Below are positions 41,684 through 50,164 of a stretch of 64,000 nt of DNA, in pieces. Every line of letters starts with the position of its first letter. The first letter of the stretch is position 1. The position numbers were made by a program, and so were the translations under genes. The notes under the pieces were generated by a model, which saw only the letters and a program-made list of their open reading frames with translations, was not told the DNA's origin and searched no databases. The DNA is from an uncultured Lachnospiraceae bacterium (lineage in GTDB: Bacteria; Bacillota; Clostridia; Lachnospirales; Lachnospiraceae). The stretch lies in assembly GCA_902793995.1 (NCBI GenBank), contig CADBFP010000009.1, positions 23,351-87,350 on the forward strand. Direction: 5' to 3'.

Positions 41684-42100
41684 CTATATTTTAACGGATT
41701 CCGTACCGTTCGTGGGCTCGAGCAATAAAACGCTGCTGTGAATACAAAGGAAACCGTCTATCATATATATGGGCAAGACAAAAGGGATCCCATCTCCCTT
41801 TCTTGCCAAAAAGACAATACAGGAAACCGCTATGCCAACCGTTATCCAAACCAGAAGATATGGGAAGAGGAGTTTTTTCATAATTACTATCCCGACCTTT
41901 TTTCCGAGGATCACAGTCAGGGCCATAGAAATCCATAACAGCAGGGATGTGGCGGGGATTAGCAGGTATAATCCCCTTGAAATATCTGTGTCCGTTTTTT
42001 CAATTAATCCGCCTGTAAAAAGCACAAGAGCCAGATGCACTGCCAGCAGAAGCAGACAATAAAGTACTTTTCTATTTAGACGATTACACTTAGAACTCAT
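41684..42100 (-). CDS. Hypothetical membrane protein
   Basis: A 138-residue protein with four hydrophobic helices (VLYCLLLLAVHLALVLFTGG, GLYLLIPATSLLLWISMALT, LLFPYLLVWITVGIAVSCIV and a weaker one after GDGIPFVLP). No family recognised. The ATG at 42100 has a clean GGAGGAGACT site and is preferred over upstream starts at 42112, 42124 and 42196. It overlaps the frame of the small CxxC protein that follows, so the two may be a translation-coupled pair. Confidence 0.65.
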   Translation of the reverse strand: MSSKCNRLNRKVLYCLLLLAVHLALVLFTGGLIEKTDTDISRGLYLLIPATSLLLWISMALTVILGKKVGIVIMKKLLFPYLLVWITVGIAVSCIVFLARKGDGIPFVLPIYMIDGFLCIHSSVLLLEPTNGTESVKI

Positions 42101-42297
42101 AGTCTCCTCCATACCAGCTTGCATCGAATCCCCCCTGTGTTGTACAGTGATTTGAATTCCAAGGGGAATGCTATGCTGTTCTATATATATAAACACACAA
42201 AGAAGATAAAACCTGACATGAAATGAACAAAAACTCAGATAATTAATCAGAAATGACGTATAACTTAATTATATTATGCCACATTTAGATGACAGGG

Positions 42298-42333
42298 CCG
42301 TAGATGACAGGGACGTATCTCTGTCATCTACGG
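42298..42333. repeat. Perfect 13-base inverted repeat
   Basis: The arms CCGTAGATGACAG and CTGTCATCTACGG surround a ten-base loop. A partial extra copy (TAGATGACAGGG) precedes it. The rest of 42101-42369 is AT-rich and shows no gene. Confidence 0.85.
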
Positions 42334-42369
42334 CACTAAGTCCTCCAGCTTTCCGTATATAGCAAAAGA

Positions 42370-42537
42370 ATGATCCCTTTTATTGTTATTCTCACATTGC
42401 TCCTACGATTTACCACCAGTCTTACTTCACATGCGGAAGGAAAGCAACTTATGGATGGGATACTCCCCTCAAAACTGACCATTCACAATTCAATTGACGG
42501 TAAACAAGAGGAAATAACTGTCTCTTCCATCCCTTAA
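42370..42537 (+). CDS. Possible small exported protein or gene remnant (55 codons)
   Basis: An open frame of 55 codons with a hydrophobic start (MIPFIVILTLLL) and a polar end (LTIHNSIDGKQEEITV). Translated it looks protein-like, with a signal-peptide-type N-terminus, but it has only a weak AAAAGA site and ends overlapping the convergent gene at 42534. It may be a genuine small gene or the leftover of a longer one. Confidence 0.25.
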   Translation: MIPFIVILTLLLRFTTSLTSHAEGKQLMDGILPSKLTIHNSIDGKQEEITVSSIP

Positions 42538-43388
42538 GTCAGCAACTTTTTAGCTTCTTCTCGACTCAGATTCTGGACCTTCATCAGTTTTTCGACAACT
42601 CTATCAAATTCTTCGGCTTTGGCGATTTCCTTCTGGTTTTCCACATATAATTCCGTCACAGTTTCTTGATCATACAGCAATGTCATGATATCCATCACTT
42701 CCGCCTCCCTTTCCGTTAAATAATCCGCCAGGATACCCTTCTCCCGGCACTCCCGGATGGTCTCCATCACCGCTGCCCGGGTCCTGCCCAGGACTTCCCT
42801 GTGTTTTTGATAAATCTCTCCAAATGCGAGATACTGACTCAATATATCCTCGCCGCCCCCCTGAAACACCTTCACTTTCACCTCCAGGAAGAAGTTTTCC
42901 TTTCCCCAATGAACCTGGCTCATGGACAGCTCCAGGGGTATCTCCCCGCCTCCCGAGTACAGCACATACAATTCCGGCTCCGGCAAAGACACCGGCCCCG
43001 TGCCGTAAATATCCTGTTTTGTAGTTATGACGTGTTCCTTATAAGTGTCCGACAGATACATCATCTGCCGAAACGCTATGTTCGAACTCCAGCTGCTTTG
43101 CGCCTCGATCAGGAATACCGTCCGGTTTCCCAAAGTAAAACCAAGGTCGTTATACAGGTGGTTGGTCATCACGGACTTTAGCGTAACGACCCGAATGTCC
43201 TCTGGCCTGGCCTCCGTATCCTCCGGATGCAGAGTCCGATAGGCCTCCATCTGATACCGGGGGAACGAAAACAGATCCGTAAACACACTGTTCTTGATAT
43301 TCCTCTTGGCGACGATCTCCGTCTCTTCCGTTTCCGAAACGGCGACAATCTCAGCCGCCACATCCGCACTCATTTTTGTGGTTTCCAT
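42534..43388 (-). CDS. Rpn family recombination-promoting nuclease / PD-(D/E)XK nuclease-family transposase-like protein
   Basis: A 284-residue member of the PDDEXK_2/Rpn group, proteins linked to RecA-independent DNA transfer and often multiplied in Clostridia genomes. The nuclease core is KSVMTNHLYNDLGFTLG followed by RTVFLIEAQSSWS, giving the Asp and the Glu-x-Gln of the active site. The C-terminus (TEREAEVMDIMTLLYDQE and a Leu/Lys-rich helix ending NLSREEAKKLL) is typical of the family. The ATG at 43388 has only a weak AGGAGC-type site. It stands alone between AT-rich spacers, as such genes usually do. Confidence 0.85.
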   Translation of the reverse strand: METTKMSADVAAEIVAVSETEETEIVAKRNIKNSVFTDLFSFPRYQMEAYRTLHPEDTEARPEDIRVVTLKSVMTNHLYNDLGFTLGNRTVFLIEAQSSWSSNIAFRQMMYLSDTYKEHVITTKQDIYGTGPVSLPEPELYVLYSGGGEIPLELSMSQVHWGKENFFLEVKVKVFQGGGEDILSQYLAFGEIYQKHREVLGRTRAAVMETIRECREKGILADYLTEREAEVMDIMTLLYDQETVTELYVENQKEIAKAEEFDRVVEKLMKVQNLSREEAKKLLT

Positions 43389-43694
43389 TGGTATGCTCCT
43401 TTATTTTATCATTTCCCTTCCCAAGGTGCAACGGAAACTTCCTGATATAAAAATGCTTTGTGGATCAGAATTGGTTTTAGATGCGAGAATAGAAGTGTGA
43501 TTAGGATTAGAGGGGGTAATAATCAAAACACTCAAACAATCTTTTTGAACAATAATACAGATATAGCAACAGGTCAAACAATACTTCAGAAAAACTTGCA
43601 GAAATGAAATGAAATCAGGACATTTCCGAAGGGGAAGATGGGATTAGTATAATCTATGCAAACGAATTTGTCACGAAGTTTTTTAAGAAACACC
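43389..43694. other. Gene-free AT-rich stretch
   Basis: No convincing frame, ribosome site or promoter is seen here on either strand, apart from a TATAAT-like TATAATCTATG near 43649. It separates the Rpn gene from the repeat and terminator that close the ribosomal cluster. Confidence 0.5.
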
Positions 43695-43720
43695 AAAAAG
43701 GGCGGCCAAGCCGCCCCTAC
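43695..43720 (-). terminator. Terminator of the ribosomal cluster
   Basis: The stem GGGCGGC/GCCGCCC with a three-base loop is followed on the minus strand by five T. It is the first T-tailed hairpin after rplQ, about 175 bases on, beyond the interspersed repeat. Its outer edge carries the CCCCTACG motif shared by other palindromes in the window. Confidence 0.75.
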
Positions 43721-43736
43721 GCATCAGGTGGGAGCC

Positions 43737-43894
43737 AGTCGCCCTCACCCGTCACGGCCTAAAGGCCGTGCCACTGCCCTCCATCGTCAACGAAAAAGCT
43801 TCCCTCTTCGGTCGTTTTTTCGGACGATGTCACCAAAACCACCTCTCTTCATCTGCCACTGGCATTTTGCCCCCCGCGCCCGGGAGAGGGCAAG
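43737..43894. repeat. Composite interspersed repeat next to rplQ
   Basis: An inverted copy of the 37845-38013 element with the same outer blocks and two-stem inner module. It keeps the stem CATCGTC/GACGATG (43779 region) but has lost one arm of the second stem. It begins two bases from the rplQ stop codon. Confidence 0.88.
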
Positions 43895-43896
43895 TT

Positions 43897-44421
43897 TTAC
43901 ACCAGCTCCAGCAGCACCATCATGGCGGCGTCGCCGCGGCGGGGGCCGATCTTGGTGATGCGGGTGTAGCCGCCGTTCCGGTTTACGTACTTGGGAGCCA
44001 CTTCCTCAAAGAGCTTCTTCGGCAGATCTACCTCTACCATCTTCTTGCCCTTGGCATCCGGCTGCTTCACGCCGTAAAGCACCTTCAGCATCTGCCGGCG
44101 GGCATGCAGGCGGCTGGGCTTATCCTTCTGGATGGTCTTTTCGATCTCTTCGTACTCCGTGACCTTCTTGCCGTCCACCAGGGTCTTCACCCGCTTGCCG
44201 TCCTTGTCCTTCTTGGGAACTTTAGCCGTTACGGTAACGGTTTCAAAATTATCTTTCTCCCGCACCGCCATCGCGATCAGATGCTCCGCGATCCGGCGGG
44301 CTTCCTTGGCCCGGGCTTCCGTGGTCTCAATCTTGCCGTGCATCAGCAAGGCCGTGACCTGGCTCCGTAAAAGGGCCTTCCGCTGGGGGGCGGTTTTGCC
44401 GAGTTTTCTATACTGTGCCAT
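43897..44421 (-). CDS. rplQ: 50S ribosomal protein L17
   Basis: A component of the large subunit near the tunnel exit and the last gene of the alpha operon. The N-terminal [23 protein letters not shown] and the C-terminal [20 protein letters not shown] are the conserved ends of L17. At 174 residues it is about 45-50 longer than E. coli L17. The excess is a charged insertion near residues 65-105 ([20 protein letters not shown]), a type of extension seen in several Clostridia. It follows rpoA by 36 bases. Confidence 0.97.
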   Translation of the reverse strand: MAQYRKLGKTAPQRKALLRSQVTALLMHGKIETTEARAKEARRIAEHLIAMAVREKDNFETVTVTAKVPKKDKDGKRVKTLVDGKKVTEYEEIEKTIQKDKPSRLHARRQMLKVLYGVKQPDAKGKKMVEVDLPKKLFEEVAPKYVNRNGGYTRITKIGPRRGDAAMMVLLELV

Positions 44422-44457
44422 GTTCTTCCTCCGAAATATTCCTGGGGTTTGGGGTTA

Positions 44458-45414
44458 TCAATTGCTTAGCTTTAATTCCAGCCCCAAAGCCTTTAACTTC
44501 TCTTGGACTTCCTCCAGGGACTTCTTCCCCAGATTCCGCACTTTCATCATATCGTCCACCGAGTGGTTGCAAAGCTCCGCTACGGTGTTGATATTGGCCC
44601 GCTTCAGGCAGTTGAAGGACCTGACGGAAAGCTCCAGCTCATCGATATTCATCTCCAGAACCTTTTCCTTCTCCGTGCCGCCCTTTTCAATAATCACCTC
44701 TTCCGTCTTGACGGCTTCCGAGAGATTAATGAACAGGTCCAGATGCTTGCTGAGCACGTTAGCCGCCAGACTCACCGCATCATCGGGAGCCAGGGTGCCG
44801 TTGGTGTAAACATCCAGGGTCAGCTTGTCATAGTCCGTGATTTTGCCCACACGGGTATTTTCCACAGTCAGATTGACCCGCTCCACGGGGGTATAAATGG
44901 CGTCCACCGCAATGGCGCCCCGGGGCATCTCATCACTCTTGCTCCGGTCTGCGCTTACATAGCCCCGGCCGCTGGTAATGATAATCTCTGCGGACAGATG
45001 GGAGTCCTTGCCTCCGCTTAAGGTGGCGATCACCTGCTCCGGATTCATGATCTCCAAATCGGGATCCAGCTTGATATCCGCCGCGGTGATAACGCCCTCG
45101 CCGCTCATATCAATGTACCCCACCTTCGGTTCTTCAAAGTCCACATCCGAGCGGATAGCCAGGCTCTTTAAATTCAGAATGATCTCCGTCACATCCTCTT
45201 TTACGCCGGGGATGGTGCTGAATTCATGCACCACGCCGTCGAACTTCACCTGGCTCACAGCCACGCCGGGCAGGGAAGAAAGCATGATCCGACGCAGGGA
45301 ATTTCCCAGAGTCGTGCCATAGCCCCGCTCCAAGGGTTCCACCACAAAGCGGCCATAGGTCTTATCTGCGGAAATCTCAGCTATCTCAATATTGGGCTTT
45401 TCAAAATCTAACAC
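44458..45414 (-). CDS. rpoA: DNA-directed RNA polymerase subunit alpha
   Basis: The assembly platform of RNA polymerase. The 318-residue protein has the N-terminal dimerisation domain ([21 protein letters not shown], about 26-46) and the C-terminal DNA- and activator-binding domain ([14 protein letters not shown] near 295-308). The start is a GTG at 45414 with AAGGAGTG upstream; no ATG fits. Location between rpsD and rplQ is the standard alpha-operon order. Confidence 0.98.
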   Translation of the reverse strand: MLDFEKPNIEIAEISADKTYGRFVVEPLERGYGTTLGNSLRRIMLSSLPGVAVSQVKFDGVVHEFSTIPGVKEDVTEIILNLKSLAIRSDVDFEEPKVGYIDMSGEGVITAADIKLDPDLEIMNPEQVIATLSGGKDSHLSAEIIITSGRGYVSADRSKSDEMPRGAIAVDAIYTPVERVNLTVENTRVGKITDYDKLTLDVYTNGTLAPDDAVSLAANVLSKHLDLFINLSEAVKTEEVIIEKGGTEKEKVLEMNIDELELSVRSFNCLKRANINTVAELCNHSVDDMMKVRNLGKKSLEEVQEKLKALGLELKLSN

Positions 45415-45453
45415 GTTTTCACTCCTTCCGGAAAGGGATGAATCATATTCTAA

Positions 45454-46047
45454 TTATTTGGAATACAACTCAACAATAAGCATCTCGTCCACGGGGATAT
45501 CGATCATATCCCGGGTGGGCAGCTGATTGATGGTCACCTTCAGGTTTTCCAGGTCGCTCTCCAGCCAGGGGGCAACCAGACGGCCTGCGGTCACTTCCAC
45601 AATGTCCTTAAAGCGCTGAGAGGACTTGGCGGACTCTTTGATTTCCACCACATCACCGGCTTTCACACGGTAAGAAGGAATGTTCACGATCTTGCCGTTC
45701 ACCAGCACGTTCCGATGGTCCACAATCTGGCGGGTCTCCATACGGGTGCGGCCCAGGCCGGCCCTAAAGAGCACATTGTCCAGACGGGTTTCCAGGAGCA
45801 CCAGCAGGTTTTCACCCACCATACCCTTCATCTGGGCGGCCTTTTCATAGTAATTACGGAAGGGCTTTTCCAGCACACCATAGATAAACTTGGCTTTCTG
45901 CTTCTCCCGAAGCTGCAAGCCGTATTCGCTCGTTTTCTTTCCGGCTCTTCTGTTCTGACGACGGGAATGCTTGTCAATTCCCAGATAAACCGGATTTAAA
46001 TCCAAAGACCTGCATCTTTTTAAAACAGGAACACGATTAACTGCCAC
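45454..46047 (-). CDS. rpsD: 30S ribosomal protein S4
   Basis: A primary 16S rRNA binder that nucleates assembly of the 30S body. The 197-residue protein starts with GTG at 46047 (GGAGGTAATGAG site). It contains the S4 RNA-binding domain around RLDNVLFRAGLGRTRMETRQ (87-106). The N-terminal part has a single Cys (LKRCRSLDLNP), so it is the zinc-free form. It lies 15 bases after rpsK in the alpha operon. Confidence 0.98.
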   Translation of the reverse strand: MAVNRVPVLKRCRSLDLNPVYLGIDKHSRRQNRRAGKKTSEYGLQLREKQKAKFIYGVLEKPFRNYYEKAAQMKGMVGENLLVLLETRLDNVLFRAGLGRTRMETRQIVDHRNVLVNGKIVNIPSYRVKAGDVVEIKESAKSSQRFKDIVEVTAGRLVAPWLESDLENLKVTINQLPTRDMIDIPVDEMLIVELYSK

Positions 46048-46062
46048 TTCTCATTACCTCCA

Positions 46063-46461
46063 TCATACTCTTCTGCGCTTCGGCGGACGGCATCCGTTGT
46101 GGGGCACGGGGGTCACATCCTGGATGCTGATCACTTGCAGGCCGGCGGCCTGAAGGGCACGAATTGCTGCTTCCCGGCCGGAACCGGGTCCTTTTACGAA
46201 AACGTCAACAGTCTTGAGGCCATGAATCAGTGCGGCTTTGGTAGCAGTTTCCGCTGCCATCTGAGCTGCATAAGGAGTCGATTTCCTTGAACCTCTGAAG
46301 CCAAGGCCGCCGGCAGATGCCCACGATAACGCGTTACCCTGTGTATCCGTTAAGGTAACGATGGTGTTATTGAAGGATGCCTGAATATGAGCCTGGCCGC
46401 GTTCAACGTTTTTCTTGACTTTTCTTTTTGTCACTTTTTTAGCTGACGATTGCTTAGCCAT
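46063..46461 (-). CDS. rpsK: 30S ribosomal protein S11
   Basis: A platform protein of the small subunit contacting mRNA near the E site. The 132-residue product shows the conserved [20 protein letters not shown] and the terminal [16 protein letters not shown]. It has the usual Lys-rich N-terminal extension. It lies between rpsM and rpsD, as expected. Confidence 0.98.
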   Translation of the reverse strand: MAKQSSAKKVTKRKVKKNVERGQAHIQASFNNTIVTLTDTQGNALSWASAGGLGFRGSRKSTPYAAQMAAETATKAALIHGLKTVDVFVKGPGSGREAAIRALQAAGLQVISIQDVTPVPHNGCRPPKRRRV

Positions 46462-46514
46462 TGAAAACTAACCTACCCTTATGGGTTCCTTTCTAAAATT
46501 ATTATGTGCGAGCA

Positions 46515-46883
46515 TTATTTCTTCTTGTTCGCAACGGTCTTCTTGGGTCCCTTCCGAGTACGCGCATTGTTCTTGGTATTCTGACCGCGAACCGGCAGAC
46601 CTTTACGATGGCGGATGCCCCGGTAGCAGCCGATTTCCTGGAGACGCTTGATGTTAAAGGCGATCTCCCGACGCAGGTCACCTTCCACCATCTGAGTGGC
46701 TTCCACCACTTTGCTGATGCGGGCAACTTCTTCGTCCGTCAGATCCTTCACCCGGGTGTCCGGGTTCACATCGGCGTCCTTCAGAATACGGTTGGAACTG
46801 GTGCGGCCGATCCCGTAAATGTAGGTCAAACCAATCTCCACGCGCTTTTCTCTCGGTAAGTCAACACCTGAAATACGAGCCAT
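46515..46883 (-). CDS. rpsM: 30S ribosomal protein S13
   Basis: A head protein of the small subunit that bridges to the large subunit and contacts P-site tRNA. The 122-residue sequence has [20 protein letters not shown] at the start, the helix-two-turn-helix region, and the basic [21 protein letters not shown]-terminus. It follows rpmJ after 22 bases. Confidence 0.98.
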   Translation of the reverse strand: MARISGVDLPREKRVEIGLTYIYGIGRTSSNRILKDADVNPDTRVKDLTDEEVARISKVVEATQMVEGDLRREIAFNIKRLQEIGCYRGIRHRKGLPVRGQNTKNNARTRKGPKKTVANKKK

Positions 46884-46905
46884 GTGTACTTTACCTCCTA
46901 CTTAA

Positions 46906-47019
46906 TTAACCCTGGCGCTGTTTGTGCTTGGGGTTTTCACAAATGATCCGGATGCTGCCCTTGCGCTTAATGACCTTGCATTTTTCGCAGATAGGCTTTA
47001 CAGAAGATCTCACTTTCAT
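46906..47019 (-). CDS. rpmJ: 50S ribosomal protein L36
   Basis: A 37-residue zinc-finger protein of the large subunit. Cys11, Cys14, Cys27 and His32 give the CxxC...CxxxxH metal site, so this is the zinc-containing (C+) form. The ATG at 47019 is preceded by AAAGGAG. It is the first gene after an internal promoter (47070-47098) and a hairpin (GCGCC/GGCGC at 47043-47062), and begins the alpha-operon segment. Confidence 0.96.
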   Translation of the reverse strand: MKVRSSVKPICEKCKVIKRKGSIRIICENPKHKQRQG

Positions 47020-47069
47020 GGTCTTTCTCCTTTGTGATACAGGCGCCCGTCTCGAGAGGCGCAACTGTA

Positions 47070-47098
47070 AATATAACACAGCCGGCCGGCTATTGCAA
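47070..47098 (-). promoter_or_regulatory. Internal promoter between infA and rpmJ
   Basis: On the minus strand, TTGCAA (47098-47093), a 17-base spacer containing the palindrome AGCCGGCCGGCT, and TATATT (47075-47070). It would drive rpmJ-rpsM-rpsK-rpsD-rpoA-rplQ separately from the rest of the cluster. Confidence 0.65.
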
Positions 47099-47103
47099 GT
47101 CTT

Positions 47104-47322
47104 TTACTTGTCTCGCCAGCTGATACGGCCCTTGCTTAAGTCATAGGGAGACAGTTCCACCGTCACCTTATCACCGGGCAGGATGCGAATGTAGTTCATG
47201 CGAAGTTTGCCGCTGATATGAGCCAGCACTTCGTGTCCATTTTCCAACTCCACGCGGAACATAGCATTGGGGAGTTTCTCCAACACCTTTCCTTCCATAG
47301 CGATGACGTCGGTTTTTGACAT
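47104..47322 (-). CDS. infA: Translation initiation factor IF-1
   Basis: An OB-fold factor of 72 residues that binds the ribosomal A site during initiation. The sequence is canonical ([20 protein letters not shown], then [15 protein letters not shown]). An AAAGGAG-type site precedes the ATG at 47322. It is separated from map by an interspersed repeat. The KOW-domain gene often found between map and infA in Clostridia is absent. Confidence 0.98.
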   Translation of the reverse strand: MSKTDVIAMEGKVLEKLPNAMFRVELENGHEVLAHISGKLRMNYIRILPGDKVTVELSPYDLSKGRISWRDK

Positions 47323-47343
47323 GTGGTTTTCTTCTCCTTTATA

Positions 47344-47408
47344 CTTGCCCTCTCCCGGACGCGGGAGAGGGTGGCACGGCCGTCAGGCCGTGACGGGTGA
47401 GGGCGACT
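47344..47408. repeat. Interspersed palindromic repeat between infA and map
   Basis: The short form of the repeat: hairpins CCCTCTCCC/GGGAGAGGG and CACGGCC/GGCCGTG, with outer pairing GCCCTC/GAGGGC. It overlaps the last eight codons and the stop codon of map. Confidence 0.92.
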
Positions 47409-48168
47409 TGCTCCCCCCTAACGTCAATATCTCCGGTGCCCCCTCCGTAATCAGGATGGTATTCTCATAATGGGCGGAGATACTGTGATCCCGGGTGGTG
47501 CAGGTCCAGCCGTCTTCCTGCGAGAAATCCACTTCCCAGCCCCCCATGTTGATCATGGGCTCGATGGCCAGGGTCATCCCCGCTTTCAGTTTCACGCCCC
47601 GGGAGCGCTGCCGGAAATTGGGCACTTCGGGTTCCTCATGCAGGTTCCTGCCGATGCCGTGACCTGTTAAGTCCTGAACGATGCCGTAGCCGTAGGGCTC
47701 CACATGGTCCGCAATGGCATTGGAGATATCATGGAGGTAATTCCCTTCCCGGGCCTTCTCGATGCCCTTGAAGAAGGATTCCTGGGTGACCCGCAGGAGC
47801 CGTCTGAGCTCCGGAGTTCCCTCCCCCATGATGATGCTTCGGGCCGCATCGGAATGCATTCCCTGATAAATCAGGCCTCCGTCTATGCTCAGCATATCCC
47901 CTTCCCGAATCACCCGCTTTTTGGAGGGGATTCCGTGGACCACCTCGTCATTCAGGGATACACAGAAGGAAGCAGGAAAGCCTTCGTAATGCAGGAAGTT
48001 GGGAACGCAGCCCTTGGAGCGGATCAGCTTGTCTCCCAGATCGTTGACCTGGGCGGTGGTCCAGCCCACCCGCACGCTGGCCAGCAGTTCGTCCAGCACT
48101 TCGCTTAAGTAGCGGCCGGCGATCCGCATCCGCTCGATTTCGCCCTCGGACTTAATTCTGATGGCCAT
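47383..48168 (-). CDS. map: Methionine aminopeptidase, type I
   Basis: Removes the initiator methionine from new proteins using two metal ions. Metal ligands are visible in SIDGGLIYQGMHSDAARS (two Asp), TGHGIGRNLHEEPEVPN (His), LAIEPMI (Glu) and ITEGAPEILT (Glu). The protein is 261 residues, slightly longer than the usual 248-252. Its last eight residues (KSPSPVTA, 254-261) and the stop codon are read from the interspersed repeat, so the natural C-terminus was replaced. Catalytic residues are untouched. It overlaps adk by 17 bases. Confidence 0.97.
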   Translation of the reverse strand: MAIRIKSEGEIERMRIAGRYLSEVLDELLASVRVGWTTAQVNDLGDKLIRSKGCVPNFLHYEGFPASFCVSLNDEVVHGIPSKKRVIREGDMLSIDGGLIYQGMHSDAARSIIMGEGTPELRRLLRVTQESFFKGIEKAREGNYLHDISNAIADHVEPYGYGIVQDLTGHGIGRNLHEEPEVPNFRQRSRGVKLKAGMTLAIEPMINMGGWEVDFSQEDGWTCTTRDHSISAHYENTILITEGAPEILTLGGSKSPSPVTA

Positions 48169-48814
48169 CCTTTTCTCCTAACAGCTGCTTTAGTTCTTCC
48201 CGCACCGCCTCGATACTTTGGCCGGAGTCGATCCGGGCTTCCTTGCCCTGTTCCCGGTAGTAACGGACAATGGGCTCCGTCTGCTCCCGGTAAACCTCCA
48301 GACGCTTCCGCACCGTTTCCGCTTCATCGTCCTTCCGCTGCACCACGGCGCCCCCGCAGAAATCGCAGATACCGGGGGTCAAAGGCGGCAGGCTTACCAG
48401 ATTGTAGCTGGCGCCGCACTTTTCACAGACCCGGCGTCCCTCCATCCGGCGGATAATCACTTCCTCGCTGATTTCCAAATGGATGGCGAAGTCGATTTCC
48501 TCCCCCCGGTCCGAAAGGGCCTGGGTGAGGGCTTCCGCCTGATTCAGGTTCCGGGGGAAGCCGTCCAGGATATAGCCGTTTTCACAGTCTTCCTGCTGCA
48601 GTCTATCCAGCACCAGATCCGTGGTCAGTTCGTCCGGCACCAAAAGGCCCTGATCCATATAGGACTTGGCCTTTAGGCCCAGGGGAGTCCCCTCCCGCAG
48701 ATTGGCCCGGAAAATGTCTCCGGTGGAAATCTGCGGGATTTGGTACTTTTCTGAAAGGTAACGGGCGTGGGTGCCTTTGCCGGCGCCGGGCGCCCCCATC
48801 AGTATGAGCTTCAT
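48152..48814 (-). CDS. adk: Adenylate kinase
   Basis: Balances AMP, ADP and ATP. The 220-residue protein has Walker A GAPGAGKGT (7-15), the NMP site TGDIFR, the DGFPRN motif, and a long LID domain with four cysteines (CEKC...CDFC) that bind zinc, as in Gram-positive enzymes. It is slightly longer than average (about 214). It lies between secY and map in the classic order. Confidence 0.98.
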   Translation of the reverse strand: MKLILMGAPGAGKGTHARYLSEKYQIPQISTGDIFRANLREGTPLGLKAKSYMDQGLLVPDELTTDLVLDRLQQEDCENGYILDGFPRNLNQAEALTQALSDRGEEIDFAIHLEISEEVIIRRMEGRRVCEKCGASYNLVSLPPLTPGICDFCGGAVVQRKDDEAETVRKRLEVYREQTEPIVRYYREQGKEARIDSGQSIEAVREELKQLLGEKDGHQN

Positions 48815-48823
48815 CGCATCACC

Positions 48824-50149
48824 TTAATTGCTCAAAAAGCCTTTGTAACTCCGAACCGTCATCATGGATTCCACCTGCTTTAAGGTTTCCAGGATAACGC
48901 CCACAATAATGATCAGGGAGGTTCCGAAGAAGCAGAGGGAACTGCCCACCCCGAAGATACCCGTTAAGATAATGGGAATGATGGCCACGATAGCCAGCCC
49001 TACCACGCCGATGAAGACCATGTAATTCAGGATCTTATTCATATACTCACTGGTAGGTTTCCCGGGACGGATACCCGGCACAAAGCCGCCGTTCTTCTTC
49101 ATATTGTTCGCCACTTCCGTGGGATTGAAGGTGATGGAGGTGTAGAAGTACGCAAACACCACCAGCAGGAAGAGGTACAGCAGCAGGCCCAGGGTGTAAA
49201 TGGGCTCCTTGAGGTTTACCCAGTAATTCTGGGTCAGGCCCTTCACAATGTGTCCTCCCACGGAAGTAGGATTGGCCACATCCACGCCGGCAAAGCTGGC
49301 AATGAGGGAAGGGATGGAAAGCAGGGAGCTGGCGAAAATCACGGGGATAACACCGGCGGTATTCACCTTGATGGGAATATTGGAGCTTTGTCCACCCACC
49401 ATACGGCGTCCCTGCAGCTTCTTGGCGTACTGCACCGGAATCCGGCGCTCGCCGTCCTGCAGATAAATGACGAAGACCACCAGAGCCAGAATCAGGGCCA
49501 GAATCAAAATGGCGGCAATAATGGCTACGGTCACGCTCTTGCCCCGGACAAAGGTTTCATACAGAACCCTGAAGTCATTGGGCAGGCCGGAAAGGATGTT
49601 GACTAACAGCAGAATGGAAATGCCGTTGCCGATGCCCTTTTCCGTAATCCGCTCGCCGATCCACATGAGAGCGGCGGAGCCGGCGGTCATCACCAGACCT
49701 ACTAAAATCACATTGTACCAGGTGTAGTTGGTCAGGTAGTTGGAGCCGAAGCCGATAGCCATGGACACAGCCTGGATAAAGGCCAGGGCCACCGTCAGGT
49801 AGCGGGTGATCTTGTTGATCACCTTCTTGCCCTCTTCTCCCTCCTTGGACAGCTCTTCCAGCCGGGGAATGGCGATGGTTAAGAGCTGTACGATAATGGA
49901 GGATGTAATGTACGGGGAGATGTTCAGCGCAAAGATGGACATCGTGGTAAAGGAGCTGCCCGTAATCACATTGAAGAAGTTGAAGGCCGAATTGCTCATG
50001 GAGTCAAACCAGGCCCGGACCCAGGCCACATTGATGCCGGGGGTCACGATCTGGCAGCCGATCCGTACGATCAGCACCATCAGCAGGGTAAAGAGAATCC
50101 GGCTGCGGATATCCTTCACCTTAAAGGCGTTTATAATGTTATTAAACAT
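48824..50149 (-). CDS. secY: Protein translocase subunit SecY
   Basis: The central channel of the Sec translocon: 441 residues with ten hydrophobic helices. The N-terminal MFNNIINAFKVKDIRSRILFT, the plug-containing GSSFTTMSIFALNISPYITSS region and the C5-loop GGFVPGIRPGKPTSEYM are conserved SecY landmarks. It follows rplO by 15 bases at the end of the spc block. Confidence 0.98.
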   Translation of the reverse strand: MFNNIINAFKVKDIRSRILFTLLMVLIVRIGCQIVTPGINVAWVRAWFDSMSNSAFNFFNVITGSSFTTMSIFALNISPYITSSIIVQLLTIAIPRLEELSKEGEEGKKVINKITRYLTVALAFIQAVSMAIGFGSNYLTNYTWYNVILVGLVMTAGSAALMWIGERITEKGIGNGISILLLVNILSGLPNDFRVLYETFVRGKSVTVAIIAAILILALILALVVFVIYLQDGERRIPVQYAKKLQGRRMVGGQSSNIPIKVNTAGVIPVIFASSLLSIPSLIASFAGVDVANPTSVGGHIVKGLTQNYWVNLKEPIYTLGLLLYLFLLVVFAYFYTSITFNPTEVANNMKKNGGFVPGIRPGKPTSEYMNKILNYMVFIGVVGLAIVAIIPIILTGIFGVGSSLCFFGTSLIIIVGVILETLKQVESMMTVRSYKGFLSN

Positions 50150-50164
50150 AGATACCTCCGCCGA

